Assembly: GCA_963741385.1 (NCBI GenBank)
Contig: CAVUHO010000006.1
Location: forward strand, 558,001 to 622,000
Direction: 5' to 3'
DNA from: Sulfomarinibacter sp963741385
GTDB taxonomy: Bacteria > Acidobacteriota > Thermoanaerobaculia > Thermoanaerobaculales > Sulfomarinibacteraceae
DNA length: 64,000 bases
The notes under the pieces are model-generated. The model did no database searches. It was not told the origin of the DNA and saw only the letters and a program-made list of their open reading frames with translations. Of the stretch, positions 26,962 through 35,333 are shown piece after piece. The translations under genes and the position numbers were made by a program. Each line of letters opens with the position of its first letter. Within the stretch, counting starts at the first letter, position 1.

Positions 26962-26983
26962 GAGAATTGTCCGGATTGTAGGG

Positions 26984-28090
26984 CTACTGGGAAACGCCTC
27001 CCCAGACCTTCAGCTTCGCTCGGGTCATTTCGTGGTCTCGGCTCCAGACTGCGCCGGCTGCGATGTCCGGGTCAGGATTCGCTGCGAGGGCATCGAGCAC
27101 CTCGAGGGCCCGGGCGCGTTCCTCCTTGGATCCCTGCCAGCGGACGGTGTTGAGTCCGACGATGGCCTCGGCGCGAAAACGCCGGTCGGGCGCCTTCTCC
27201 GCCGTCTCGATCAGGGCGTCGAGCTTGCCGGGACGCAGAACGAGTTCGAGTTCTCCTTGATCATCCGTCACGATCGAGTCTGTGAGATCGGTAGCAGTCA
27301 GACGCTGGCGGGTGCCAAGCCGTTGCGCGGCCACCTCCCCGAGCACCACCGAGGCCAGCAACGCGGTTTCGAGATCGCCATCGGCGAGAGCCCGCTTGTA
27401 CACCCCTCGCGTCCCGAGGTGGATGCATGCGAGACCGACCAGGTCGTTGATCACCACGATATCCTCCTGGCGAAAGAGCCGGCCGAGGCGGATAGCGCGG
27501 CGGAAGTCGGCCATGGCTGCGGCGGAGTCCTCGGTCTCCAGACCGCGGGCAATCCACGAACGCGCCAGCATCAGACCGAACAGGAGATTGGTGACGCGGG
27601 TGTCATAGCCGTCGAGCGGGTAGATGTCGGGGTAGAACTTCATGGTCGCCTGATCGACCCAGGGTTCGGCCTCCAGCAGGAGCGGGTCATCGGGTGGAAA
27701 TGCCTTCCCAACCCATTCAGGCCCGTCGGGTCTGACTTCCGCGTCCCGGACCCTCTGAGCCTCTTCCGCCCGTGGGCCGACATCCTTGGTGAAGAGTGCG
27801 AACCACTCGGCGGCGTTCCCCGGCCCGTTACCCAACGGCGCCAGCAGATCGAGATCGGTCTGGAACCGCAGCGGCCAGTCCTTGGCGTAGGGACAGCTCC
27901 AGCACGGCACCTCGAGTTGTGACACGTCGAGGACGGCAGGCGCCGGGACGGAGGCGCCGGGCGCCTGCAGCACGGGCTCGGCCCGCTCGTGGGAGATCAG
28001 CCGCGCTCCCAACGTTCCCGCCAACACCACGACGACGACTGCGGCCAGCAGCACCGGAAACAGCTTGGAATGACTTTTTGACGACGTCAT
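26984..28090 (-). CDS. Membrane-anchored protein of unknown function, third gene of second ECF module
   Basis: 368 residues from the ATG at 28090, which overlaps the stop of the preceding gene (ATGA). One N-terminal transmembrane helix (LFPVLLAAVVVVVLAGTLGA) anchors a large periplasmic domain. That domain begins with a Pro/Ala linker and a C-W-S-C motif (VPCWSCPYAKDW) near residue 55. It continues as an alpha-helical, TPR- or HEAT-like region (DSAAAMADFRRAIRLGRLF, ERARALEVLDALAANPDPD). No family is recognised. The CxxC could bind metal or be redox-active. By position it corresponds to the STN-domain protein of the first ECF module. Confidence 0.65.
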   Translation of the reverse strand: MTSSKSHSKLFPVLLAAVVVVVLAGTLGARLISHERAEPVLQAPGASVPAPAVLDVSQLEVPCWSCPYAKDWPLRFQTDLDLLAPLGNGPGNAAEWFALFTKDVGPRAEEAQRVRDAEVRPDGPEWVGKAFPPDDPLLLEAEPWVDQATMKFYPDIYPLDGYDTRVTNLLFGLMLARSWIARGLETEDSAAAMADFRRAIRLGRLFRQEDIVVINDLVGLACIHLGTRGVYKRALADGDLETALLASVVLGEVAAQRLGTRQRLTATDLTDSIVTDDQGELELVLRPGKLDALIETAEKAPDRRFRAEAIVGLNTVRWQGSKEERARALEVLDALAANPDPDIAAGAVWSRDHEMTRAKLKVWGGVSQ

Positions 28091-28488
28091 GACGGGTTGC
28101 CTCCATTTTCGATCGTGTTCGGGTCCTCGGCGGCAGCGAAGAGACCGATGGTCGGATGCACATCCGCCGAAATCTGTGTCGGACGCAGGATCTCGATGAA
28201 CTGTTCGTCGCGCTGACTCTCGGCCATGACCGGCGGATTCGACGTAAACGCTGTACCCGGGTCGCGGCTCAGCAGAACATGCGCTGCCAGGAGCAGCGCC
28301 ACCGCGGCAGCCCAGGCCAGGCGGAGGCCGCGGTTGTTCCAGATCCGCGCCCACAGGTCAGGAGCCGGCGTCGCGGCCATGCATTCCCGGGCCGCCGCGA
28401 CGGCGCGGACCCGGAGACCGGCCGGCGGCGGCGGCGGCTCCAGACCCGGCAGCAGACGCTCCAGTTCGCGTTGCTCTTCGTTTTTCAT
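28087..28488 (-). CDS. Small one-helix membrane protein, likely anti-sigma factor
   Basis: 133 residues from the ATG at 28488, which overlaps the sigma stop codon (ATGA) and has GGAGG upstream inside the sigma gene. Residues 1-45 are cytoplasmic and acidic, with a proline run (LLPGLEPPPPPAGL). A helix (GLRLAWAAAVALLLAAHVLL) follows, then a 60-residue periplasmic tail. Position and topology match the one-helix protein of the first ECF module. No ZAS zinc motif is present. Anti-sigma function is inferred from context. Confidence 0.65.
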   Translation of the reverse strand: MKNEEQRELERLLPGLEPPPPPAGLRVRAVAAARECMAATPAPDLWARIWNNRGLRLAWAAAVALLLAAHVLLSRDPGTAFTSNPPVMAESQRDEQFIEILRPTQISADVHPTIGLFAAAEDPNTIENGGNPS

Positions 28489-29069
28489 GGTTCGTCCTCC
28501 ATGAGACACCTGAGATCGGAGATCCCCTTGCGGTAGCGACTGGCGGCGGTAAAGGTGGGCACGCCGACGATGGCGCCGATCTCGGCAAAAGTGCAGTCGG
28601 CAAAGTGCTTCAGGTAGATGACGTCACGCAGGGTCGGCGGCATCCCGGCCAGCAGGACTGAGGCGTGGGCGGCGTCGAGCATCCGGTCGCTGTCGCCGTC
28701 GACCGCCGTCAGAAAGGGGTGCTCCTCGAGCGGCTCCGCGGACCGCCGGCTGCGCCTGCGGGCGATGTCGACTGCGGCGCGGTGAGTCACCGTCAACAGC
28801 CACCCCTTCGGGTTGCGGATAGTGGCCAGTTTGGGGCCGTGTTCTGCCACCTTCACAAATACGTCCTGCACGACGTCGGCCGCATCGTCCTCGGAGCCGG
28901 TTCGCCACAGGGCGAGACCGTAGAGCTGCCGCGCCGCCAGTTCGTAGAGCTCGTCGAGCGCTGAATGCCTTCCCTCCGCCAGGTCAGCAAAGGTCTTTCG
29001 CCACCTGCCAGCATCGGATCTCGACGCTCGATCCCGGTTCGATGACGACGACGACGGATGATCAGTCAC
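28485..29069 (-). CDS. ECF-type RNA polymerase sigma factor
   Basis: About 194 residues. Region 2 is at about 30-100 (RQLYGLALWRTGSEDDAADVVQDVFVKVAEH, PKGWLLTVTHRAAVDIARR). Region 4 is at about 135-190 (PTLRDVIYLKHFADCTFAEIGAIVGVPTFTAASRYR). The start is uncertain: GTG at 29069 or 29078; the open frame runs further upstream but there overlaps the peptidase gene in another frame. It is the first of three coupled genes, like the sigma factor at 26.1-26.6 kb. The two proteins are only distantly alike, so this is not a recent duplication. Confidence 0.85.
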   Translation of the reverse strand: MTDHPSSSSSNRDRASRSDAGRWRKTFADLAEGRHSALDELYELAARQLYGLALWRTGSEDDAADVVQDVFVKVAEHGPKLATIRNPKGWLLTVTHRAAVDIARRRSRRSAEPLEEHPFLTAVDGDSDRMLDAAHASVLLAGMPPTLRDVIYLKHFADCTFAEIGAIVGVPTFTAASRYRKGISDLRCLMEDEP

Positions 29070-29109
29070 GGCTTCCACACCTATCCGACGCGCGAGGTCG
29101 GGTCTTTTG

Positions 29110-30450
29110 TCACAAAACCGAGTCGATGGTCTTGATGTCCACCAGACCGCGGCACCCGAAGAGCGCCGGCAGGATGATCTCCGGCGGGTGTTCTCGTCGC
29201 AGCTGCGCCACCCTGTTCGTGCCCGCCCGGTACGAGGGCAGGTACATGCGTCCGAGCAGCGGGTGGTGGGCCCACGGTCCCGACAGCTTGTCGGCCCTCT
29301 CTTCGGTGACCAGGCAGTCCCGCCGCAGCGACGCGGCGACTTCGGGCTGCGCCACGCCGTCGTTCCAGGTGAGGTAGGAGGCCTGGTTCTTGGCGTCGTC
29401 CTGGAGCCGTGACAACAGCATCCCGATTTTGAGGTCGTCATCTGGCAGCTGGTCGAGCTCGGTCAGGCCGAAGGCCATCAACGCCGCGTTGTTGGCGATG
29501 CCCTCTGCGAGCGTCGAATAGCGTGAGTTCATGGTCAGGACGGTGCCCTCGAAACCCACCTTCCCGATGGTGTAGAGGTGCTGGACAAAGGCGAAGGTGG
29601 TGACGTGACCTGGCACCACCTCGTGGCTCACCAGCTCCGCAAACTCGGGCACCGAGATCTCGAGCGAGGCGTTGAGCTCGTAGGTCGCCTCGTAGAGCGG
29701 CCGCCCCGCGGTATCGCGGGCGCGGCCCACGTAGTTCATGGACCCCGAAAACCACGCGTCCTTGATCGGCAGGAACTCGACGTTGGATCGCGGGACCCCG
29801 TGCAGCTCCTTTGGAAGATAGGGCATGACGTTGGCGGCCGTGCCCGCCTCGAGCTCGGCGATGAAGGCGCGGGCCAGCGCCGGGATCGTCGCCGCCGGCA
29901 CCATGCGATCGGCGCGCCACGCGTCCACCGCCCCGAGGATCCCCTCTTCGTTGTCGGCCGGGTAGCCCGCCCTGGTCAAGAGCTCGGCCAAGAGAGCGCG
30001 TTTGGATCCGGGCTCAGACGGCGTCGGCGACATGGCGGTGGACGCCTCCACCGACCGTGTATAGGGCACGGGCTCACCGCGGCCCAGGGTCTCCATCGCG
30101 AGGTCCCACATCACCTCCACGCTGCCTCCGAGCCCGGCGAGAAAGTCACCGCGAACTCCCGCCTCCGCCGAACCCATTGCGGTCATGCCCGATATGGCGG
30201 CCGGAAGATCGACCGTCTTCAGGTAGGCGTCGATCGCCTCGAGGTCGGGCTTGTCCGCCGAGACTCCACCCGAAGCGCGGACAGCGGCCGCGGTGGAGTC
30301 GGTGTAGCTCAGCGGAAGCTCTTCGTCGGAAAACCAGGAATCGGCGATGAAGCGCCCCGTCCCGGACGGGTTCATCACATCACCGCCCCACAGAGTGTCG
30401 ATGCCGAGGATGGCCTCGGCCACGCAGCGTTCAAGATCGGAATGTGCCAT
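29110..30450 (-). CDS. DUF885-like metallopeptidase
   Basis: 446 residues, no signal peptide. The ATG at 30450 has GGAGG upstream. The motif H276-E-V-V-P-G-H282 is the signature of DUF885-type peptidases and their relatives (gluzincin-like); a downstream Glu in NSRYSTLAEGIAN is the likely third zinc ligand. Substrate unknown; it may be a carboxypeptidase-like cytoplasmic enzyme. It ends 40 bases before the second ECF module, so it may share a transcript with it. The upstream gap carries the heptanucleotide repeat element. Confidence 0.75.
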   Translation of the reverse strand: MAHSDLERCVAEAILGIDTLWGGDVMNPSGTGRFIADSWFSDEELPLSYTDSTAAAVRASGGVSADKPDLEAIDAYLKTVDLPAAISGMTAMGSAEAGVRGDFLAGLGGSVEVMWDLAMETLGRGEPVPYTRSVEASTAMSPTPSEPGSKRALLAELLTRAGYPADNEEGILGAVDAWRADRMVPAATIPALARAFIAELEAGTAANVMPYLPKELHGVPRSNVEFLPIKDAWFSGSMNYVGRARDTAGRPLYEATYELNASLEISVPEFAELVSHEVVPGHVTTFAFVQHLYTIGKVGFEGTVLTMNSRYSTLAEGIANNAALMAFGLTELDQLPDDDLKIGMLLSRLQDDAKNQASYLTWNDGVAQPEVAASLRRDCLVTEERADKLSGPWAHHPLLGRMYLPSYRAGTNRVAQLRREHPPEIILPALFGCRGLVDIKTIDSVL

Positions 30451-30493
30451 GAGAAAGCCTCCGGGGTGAGTGTAACGCCTTCACCTTCAGCAG

Positions 30494-30680
30494 GAATTTC
30501 GGATTTCGGATTTCGGATTTCGGATTTTTCCCCCACCCACCCCCATTTCGGAAATGGCGACACCAACAAGCGGCTCTTTTAGGAAAGCGCCAACGGGAAT
30601 CGACGTGGAGCTCCCGGAATCTCGAAATCCTGGGTGGGAGGGCGGGAAATCCGAAATCCGAAATCCGAAATCCGAAATCG
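30494..30680. repeat. Heptanucleotide repeat / G-box element A (two inverted arms)
   Basis: Left arm: about five GGATTTC units, then the C-rich stretch CCCCCACCCACCCCC (30530-30544). Right arm, inverted: TGGGTGGGAGGGCGGG (30631-30646), then about five AAATCCG units to 30680. The right arm has four runs of three G separated by single bases, a textbook G-quadruplex motif. The core between the arms (about 85 bases) codes for nothing visible. It sits between the divergently read peptidase and YhhN-like genes. Confidence 0.8.
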
Positions 30681-30708
30681 ACTCAATCGTCCCTGCTACC
30701 CTTCCCAG

Positions 30709-31341
30709 GTGACCACCACCCTTGTTCTCGCCTCCGTCATGGCCGGGGCTCTGGTCAGCCTGCTGCACGCCATCCGTGTGGACGACCGGGCCCTGGAGGT
30801 GTTTTCCAAGACCGCCGCCTCTTTGACCTTCGTGGCACTCGGCTCTATCCGCTGGTCGGCGGACGACGCGGTCGGCGGTTGGCTTCTCGCCGGGCTCGCG
30901 GTGTGCGCCGTGGGCGACGGGTTGCTGCTCGGCAAACGGACGTTCACGCCCGGTCTGCTGACCTTTCTTCTCGGCCACGTCCTCTACATCGTCGGTTTTC
31001 GAACCTCACTGCCCATCGGCAACTGGTCGTTGTCCGCGTTGGCTGCGGTGGTGATCGCCGCCATGGCCGCCGGCGTCTGGTTGTGGCCGCACCTGGGCCG
31101 CCGCAAACCCACCGTGACCGCCTATGTGGCGGTCATCTCCATCATGGTGTGGGGCGGGTTCTCGGCGTCGTGGAGTCACGCACTCCCGTGGACGGCAGGA
31201 GCCGGCGCGCTGCTTTTCTACCTCTCCGACCTCGCCGTCGCCAGACACCGTTTCGTCCACCCTGATTTCGTCAATCGCGCCATCGGTCTGCCCCTCTACT
31301 ACGCCGGACAGTTCCTGGTCGCGCTCACCATCGGTTCCTGA
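30709..31341 (+). CDS. YhhN/TMEM86-family membrane protein (lysoplasmalogenase-like)
   Basis: 210 residues from a GTG at 30709; no ribosome-binding site is visible, so the transcript may be leaderless. Seven to eight transmembrane helices are seen, with the family features G-D-x-x-L (VGDGLLLGK), H-x-x-Y in GHVLYIVGF, and the C-terminal YLSDLAVARHRF and LPLYYAGQFL. Family members in animals hydrolyse the vinyl ether of lysoplasmalogens; the bacterial role is not settled. The downstream TPR gene begins about 50 bases later. Confidence 0.85.
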   Translation: MTTTLVLASVMAGALVSLLHAIRVDDRALEVFSKTAASLTFVALGSIRWSADDAVGGWLLAGLAVCAVGDGLLLGKRTFTPGLLTFLLGHVLYIVGFRTSLPIGNWSLSALAAVVIAAMAAGVWLWPHLGRRKPTVTAYVAVISIMVWGGFSASWSHALPWTAGAGALLFYLSDLAVARHRFVHPDFVNRAIGLPLYYAGQFLVALTIGS

Positions 31342-31391
31342 TCGGGTGGTGTAACCTCGTGCTTCTGGAACGACGCCCCTGCGAGGTGATG

Positions 31392-32684
31392 ATGAGGAAT
31401 CGACTCTGTTGGATGCTCGCGACCGCCTTACTCGTCACGGCCACGGTGCACGCCCAGGGCGACTGGGCCACGGTCACGCGGGGCGCGGAGTACGCCTTCG
31501 CCAGCGGCCAGATGGCGCGCGCCGAGGCGGGGTTTCAGCAGGCCCTCGAGATCGCCCAGGCCTTTCCCGCCGGCGACCGCCGGTTGGAGGTCAGCCTCGA
31601 AAACCTCGGCCGGTTCCACGAGCAGCAGTCGCAGTTTTCCAAGGCCCAGCCTCTGTACCAGCTCCTGCTGGCGGCGCAGGAGTACCGCGTCGGCCCCGAC
31701 GACCCGGCGCTGCTGAACACGCTCTTCATCGTCGCCCGCGTCAGCCAGCCGATGGGCGACCTGCCGACGGTCGAGAGCTGCCTGACGCGGTTCGACGCCA
31801 TCGCGACCGCCAGCGGCCGCGCCGACCCGCGCCAGTGGTGGCAGGTCCAGGCCATGCTGGCGCGGATGGGCATCGTGCAGGAGGACGAGGCCGCGGCCCT
31901 CGAGTGGCAGCGGCGCGCGGTGGAGGTCCTCGCGACCGATTCGAACGCGACCAGCGAAGAACGCATCATCCAGCTCGAATCGCTCGCGCAGATGGAGCTC
32001 AAGGCGGGTGAAGGCGACCGGGCGGAACAGCTGTACCTGCAGATCGCCGGATATCGCGCCGAGGAGGGTGAGGCGGACGCCGTGTCCCTGACCATGGCCG
32101 CGGGCGCCGAATCCGCCTACGCGGCGGGTGAGTTCGATACCGCCGAACGGCTCGCCCTGCGCGCGCTCGATGCCGACCCGGGTCCCGAACACGAGAGAAC
32201 TGCCCGCACCGTGCTCGCCGACCTGTCGTGGGCCAGGGTCAACCGCGGCACCGACGATCTCGCCGCGCTGCTCGCCGCAGCCGGAGACGACGAGGATCTC
32301 GAGCTCGCCAGCGCCCGCACGCAGGCCCTGGTGACTCTCGATGGTAGTCCCAACCCCGATCTCCTCGGCAGGCTCGTCCAGATCGAAACGCTGCGCGGCC
32401 GGACGGCCGAGGCCGCTGGCTGGCAGCGTCAACTCATGGAGTCGGTGGGTGGCGGAACGACCGCGATGGGCCTCGATCTGGTGACTCTCCTGGCCGCCGC
32501 GGGTCTGACAGATGAGGCCCTGGCGGAAAATCAGACTCTTCTCTCCGCTCTCGAGGCTGAGTACGGACCGTCGGACGACCGTCTCGTGCCGGTCCTCGGT
32601 CAGCGGATGAACATCCTCATCGACGCCGGACGCAAGAAAGAGGCGAGGGCGGTCAGTAAACAGCTGAAGAAGCTGACGAAGTGA
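31392..32684 (+). CDS. Secreted tetratricopeptide repeat protein
   Basis: 430 residues. The second of two adjacent ATGs (31392) has the better spacing from GAGG. A signal peptide (MRNRLCWMLATALLVTATVH) is cut at A-Q. The rest is alpha-helical TPR-like repeats (YAFASGQMARAEAGFQQAL, ESAYAAGEFDTAERLALRAL), ending in a basic tail (KKEARAVSKQLKKLTK). It is probably a periplasmic scaffold with unknown partners. A heptanucleotide element begins 8 bases past the stop codon. Confidence 0.75.
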   Translation: MRNRLCWMLATALLVTATVHAQGDWATVTRGAEYAFASGQMARAEAGFQQALEIAQAFPAGDRRLEVSLENLGRFHEQQSQFSKAQPLYQLLLAAQEYRVGPDDPALLNTLFIVARVSQPMGDLPTVESCLTRFDAIATASGRADPRQWWQVQAMLARMGIVQEDEAAALEWQRRAVEVLATDSNATSEERIIQLESLAQMELKAGEGDRAEQLYLQIAGYRAEEGEADAVSLTMAAGAESAYAAGEFDTAERLALRALDADPGPEHERTARTVLADLSWARVNRGTDDLAALLAAAGDDEDLELASARTQALVTLDGSPNPDLLGRLVQIETLRGRTAEAAGWQRQLMESVGGGTTAMGLDLVTLLAAAGLTDEALAENQTLLSALEAEYGPSDDRLVPVLGQRMNILIDAGRKKEARAVSKQLKKLTK

Positions 32685-32691
32685 TCATCGA

Positions 32692-32740
32692 AAATTTCGG
32701 ATTTCGGATTTCGGATTTCGGATTTTCCGCCCGCCCACCC
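32692..32740. repeat. Heptanucleotide repeat / C-box element B (single arm)
   Basis: About five GGATTTC units (32692-32726), then CCGCCCGCCCACCC. The complement of the C-box is GGGTGGGCGGGCGG, close to a G-quadruplex motif. It is immediately 3' of the TPR gene and has the same heptamer and polarity as the left arm of element A. Confidence 0.75.
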
Positions 32741-32817
32741 AGAGGCCCTGGAATGACGAGGGAGGCGGCGGAGACCTTCAATTCCCCTCATCCGCCGCCT
32801 CACGATTCGCACCAGCG

Positions 32818-34395
32818 ATGGCGGGCAGGGTTGCCTTGAAGAAGACGCTTCTGCCGCCAGGCAAGGTCCCGTGGGAGGTGATCGCCGATCTGGTGTCGGG
32901 CTCGCTGCCACCCGAAGTCCGGCTGGGGCCCGCCGCCGGCGAGGATGCGGCGCTCGTGGAGATCGGCGGTGAGCTGTGGGCCGCGGCGTCGGATCCGATC
33001 ACGTTCACCGCCGAGAACGCGGGCCGCCTGGCGGTGATCGTCAACGCCAACGACGTGGCGGTACGCGGCGCGCGGCCCAGGTTTTTTCTCGCAGTCGGCC
33101 TGATCGCGCCACACGAGGCCTCGGAGCACCGGATCCACGAGTTGCTGCGGCAGGTCCGCGACACGTGCAACGAGGTCGGCGCAGTGCTCATCGGCGGCCA
33201 CACCGAGATCACGCCCGGTCTCCCTCACAGCATGGTGGTGGGTATGATGCTCGGCCGGGTCGAGGGGCGGCCGCTGACGACCGGCGGGCTCAGCGAGGGA
33301 GATTTCATCGGCATGACCCGATCCGCCGGCCTCGAGGGAACAGCCATCCTGCTCGCAGAGCACGGCGATCGCCTGCGCACACTCCACGACGACGGTGCGC
33401 TCGACCGCGTCGGCGCGATCGTCGACGATGGGTGGCTGCTGGTGGTCCGCGAGGCGTTGCAGGCCGCGGCCTGCGAGGGCGTCAGCGCTCTCCACGACGT
33501 CACCGAAGGCGGCGTCGGCGAGGCCGTGTGGGAGCTAGCAGCGGCTTCAGACTGCGCCGTCGACGTGGACCGGGCGAGCGTCCCGGTCCTGCCCGCAACC
33601 GCGGCCCTGTGCGCCGACCTCGGGATCGACCCGCTGGGGCTCATCGGGTCGGGTTCGCTATTGTTGGGGTGTTGCGAAAGCGGAACAGCCGAGGTCGATC
33701 GTGTCTTCGCCCGGATGGGTATCCCGTTGGCGTGGATCGGCCGCGTGGGCGCGGCCGCCGGACCGTCGACCTCGCTACCTCGCTTTCCCAGAGACGAGTT
33801 GCTCAAGACCAGAGTCATGGATGGCGTCCGGGCCGTGATCTTCGACATGGACGGCACCCTGGTGGATTCGGCCTACGACTGGCCGATGATCCGCCGCGAA
33901 CTCGGAGTCACGGGCGCATCGATCATCGACGAGCTCAACGGCCTGCCGGAGCCACATCGGGCCGCCCGCTGGGCCGATCTCGAGGCGATCGAGGCCCGCG
34001 CCTCGGACGCTGCGACGATACACGCCGGAGCGGCCGATCTCCTGGCCCTCCTAGCCGAGAAGGGATTGCCCACCGCGCTGGTCACCAACAACAGCGAGGC
34101 CAACACCCGGCGGCTGCTCGACCGGTTCGAACTCCGGTTCGACGTGGTCATGACCCGCGACTCCGGTCTCTGGAAACCGTCAGGGGCGCCGGTCGCCGAA
34201 GCCGCGCGCCGACTCGGGGTCCCGGCCGAAGGGTGTCTCGGGGTCGGCGATTCCCACTACGACATCCTCGCCGCCCGTGATGCCGGTCTACGAGCGGTGT
34301 GCATGCTGCACGACGGCGCCTCACACCACGACGGCGATCTGAACTTTGCAGACATCCCGGGCTTCGTGCGGTACCTGCGGGTTGTGTTGCCCTAA
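32818..34395 (+). CDS. PurM/HypE-like AIR-synthase-related protein fused to HAD-family hydrolase
   Basis: 525 residues. Residues 1 to about 325 are an AIR-synthase-related domain pair of the HypE/ThiL/SelD superfamily: the ATP-binding N-terminal half has GEDAA, D-P-I-T-F and N-A-N-D-V-A-V-R-G-A, then IGGHTEITPG and the C-terminal half HDVTEGGVGEAVWEL. Residues about 337-525 are a HAD subfamily IA phosphatase with D343-M-D345-GTLVDS, T/S motif VTNNSEAN, Lys in LWKPSG and acidic motif VGDSHYD. The first part would phosphorylate or dehydrate a substrate with ATP, the second remove a phosphate. The reaction is unknown. No SelD-type Cys/Sec is seen. The gene is free-standing. Confidence 0.85.
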   Translation: MAGRVALKKTLLPPGKVPWEVIADLVSGSLPPEVRLGPAAGEDAALVEIGGELWAAASDPITFTAENAGRLAVIVNANDVAVRGARPRFFLAVGLIAPHEASEHRIHELLRQVRDTCNEVGAVLIGGHTEITPGLPHSMVVGMMLGRVEGRPLTTGGLSEGDFIGMTRSAGLEGTAILLAEHGDRLRTLHDDGALDRVGAIVDDGWLLVVREALQAAACEGVSALHDVTEGGVGEAVWELAAASDCAVDVDRASVPVLPATAALCADLGIDPLGLIGSGSLLLGCCESGTAEVDRVFARMGIPLAWIGRVGAAAGPSTSLPRFPRDELLKTRVMDGVRAVIFDMDGTLVDSAYDWPMIRRELGVTGASIIDELNGLPEPHRAARWADLEAIEARASDAATIHAGAADLLALLAEKGLPTALVTNNSEANTRRLLDRFELRFDVVMTRDSGLWKPSGAPVAEAARRLGVPAEGCLGVGDSHYDILAARDAGLRAVCMLHDGASHHDGDLNFADIPGFVRYLRVVLP

Positions 34396-34497
34396 ATTTT
34401 CAATTTTGAATTTTTTATTTTGAATGACCGAACCCGCCCCGCATTCGGGGGAGGGCGGGTGGGAATTCAAAATTCAAAATTTAGAATTCAAAATCAT
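34393..34497. repeat. Heptanucleotide repeat / G-quadruplex element C
   Basis: Left arm: units AATTTTC, AATTTTG, AATTTTT, TATTTTG (period 7), then C-rich sequence. Right arm: GGGGGAGGGCGGGTGGG (34447-34463), four G-runs with one-base loops, then AATTCAA-type units (period 7) to 34497. It starts at the stop codon of the PurM/HAD gene and reaches the stop codon of the convergent DUF3014 gene, so the whole gap between them is this element. Confidence 0.8.
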
Positions 34498-35279
34498 TGA
34501 AGCGTTGGCGCAGCAAGCGCAGCGCGGATTTGCCCGAGTTTGGCCTGGATGGTGCTGACATTGTCGGGTCCAATGCGCAGGAACTGGCGTTGCGCGGCCG
34601 ACAGACCCTCGATCTCCTCATCGCTCCAGGCGTAGGTCACCACCAGCTGGTTGACCTGTTGCGGGCCGTCCAGCACCGGTACCGCCAGGAGCTGGTCGAA
34701 CGCCGCCTGGAGGCGGTCGTTGAAGCTCTTGCCGGGAGGACTGATCTCGGCGTAGGCGTCGTCGATGAGAGGCTTCAGCTCCCTGTAGAGGGCGACCGTT
34801 CCTGCGGTGTCGAGAGAGGCAACGACCGCTGCCACGACGTCATACCGTTGGTACGACGCGGGATCGATCACGAACGTGCCGTCGCTCGCGCTCTTGACCT
34901 TGAAACCCAGCTTTGGCCGGAGGAACTCCACTTGTTCCGTGGGGCTTTTCCCCGCAGCGATGTTGTCCACCGCCGCCGTGAAGCGCCGGATCAGGTCCTC
35001 GTTGACCAGCCACACCGCAAACTTGGGATTGGCTGAAAGGGCCGCCGCGAGTTCTCGCACCACCGCGTCCGAGGTGTTCAGCGTGGTGCCGGAGAGCTTT
35101 GCGGAGAGCCGTTCCTCGAGCGACGGGGTCGGCACCGGGGCCGGTGTAGGCGTTGCTGGGACAACGGCTTGCATCTCCTGGTCGCCGCCGCGCCCCATCC
35201 ACCACCACACGAACGCGGCGATGACGACGACGAGCAGCACCACGAAAATGCCGATGATGGTCCGGTTGTTCTCAGCCAT
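34494..35279 (-). CDS. DUF3014-family membrane protein
   Basis: 261 residues from the ATG at 35279, with GGAGGT upstream. The open frame extends further but there is repeat sequence. One N-terminal helix (IIGIFVVLLVVVIAAFVWWWM) and a Pro/Thr linker precede a periplasmic helical domain (about 60-261). Conserved-looking patches are NEDLIRRFTAAVDNIAAG, RYDVVAAVVASLD and VTYAWSDEEIEGLS. The layout and motifs match DUF3014 proteins, whose function is unknown. Single gene, bounded on both sides by heptanucleotide elements. Confidence 0.75.
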   Translation of the reverse strand: MAENNRTIIGIFVVLLVVVIAAFVWWWMGRGGDQEMQAVVPATPTPAPVPTPSLEERLSAKLSGTTLNTSDAVVRELAAALSANPKFAVWLVNEDLIRRFTAAVDNIAAGKSPTEQVEFLRPKLGFKVKSASDGTFVIDPASYQRYDVVAAVVASLDTAGTVALYRELKPLIDDAYAEISPPGKSFNDRLQAAFDQLLAVPVLDGPQQVNQLVVTYAWSDEEIEGLSAAQRQFLRIGPDNVSTIQAKLGQIRAALAAPTLQ

Positions 35280-35333
35280 GGGGACCTCCGACCCCAAGCA
35301 TACACCGACCCGACCAACTGACCGGATGTCGGT

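Larger units (their letters stand above)
26576..26983. other. Intergenic region with repeat and terminator
   Basis: 408 bases between the two ECF modules. It holds the second palindromic repeat (26651-26720) and the terminator of the downstream-reading gene (26931-26961). The 75 bases before the sigma gene should carry its promoter; no ECF-type consensus could be assigned. No gene is seen in 26721-26930. Confidence 0.5.

Noticed and set aside
30494..30680. Possible CRISPR array
   Set aside because: The repeated unit is only 7 bases and directly tandem, with no spacers and no cas genes nearby.
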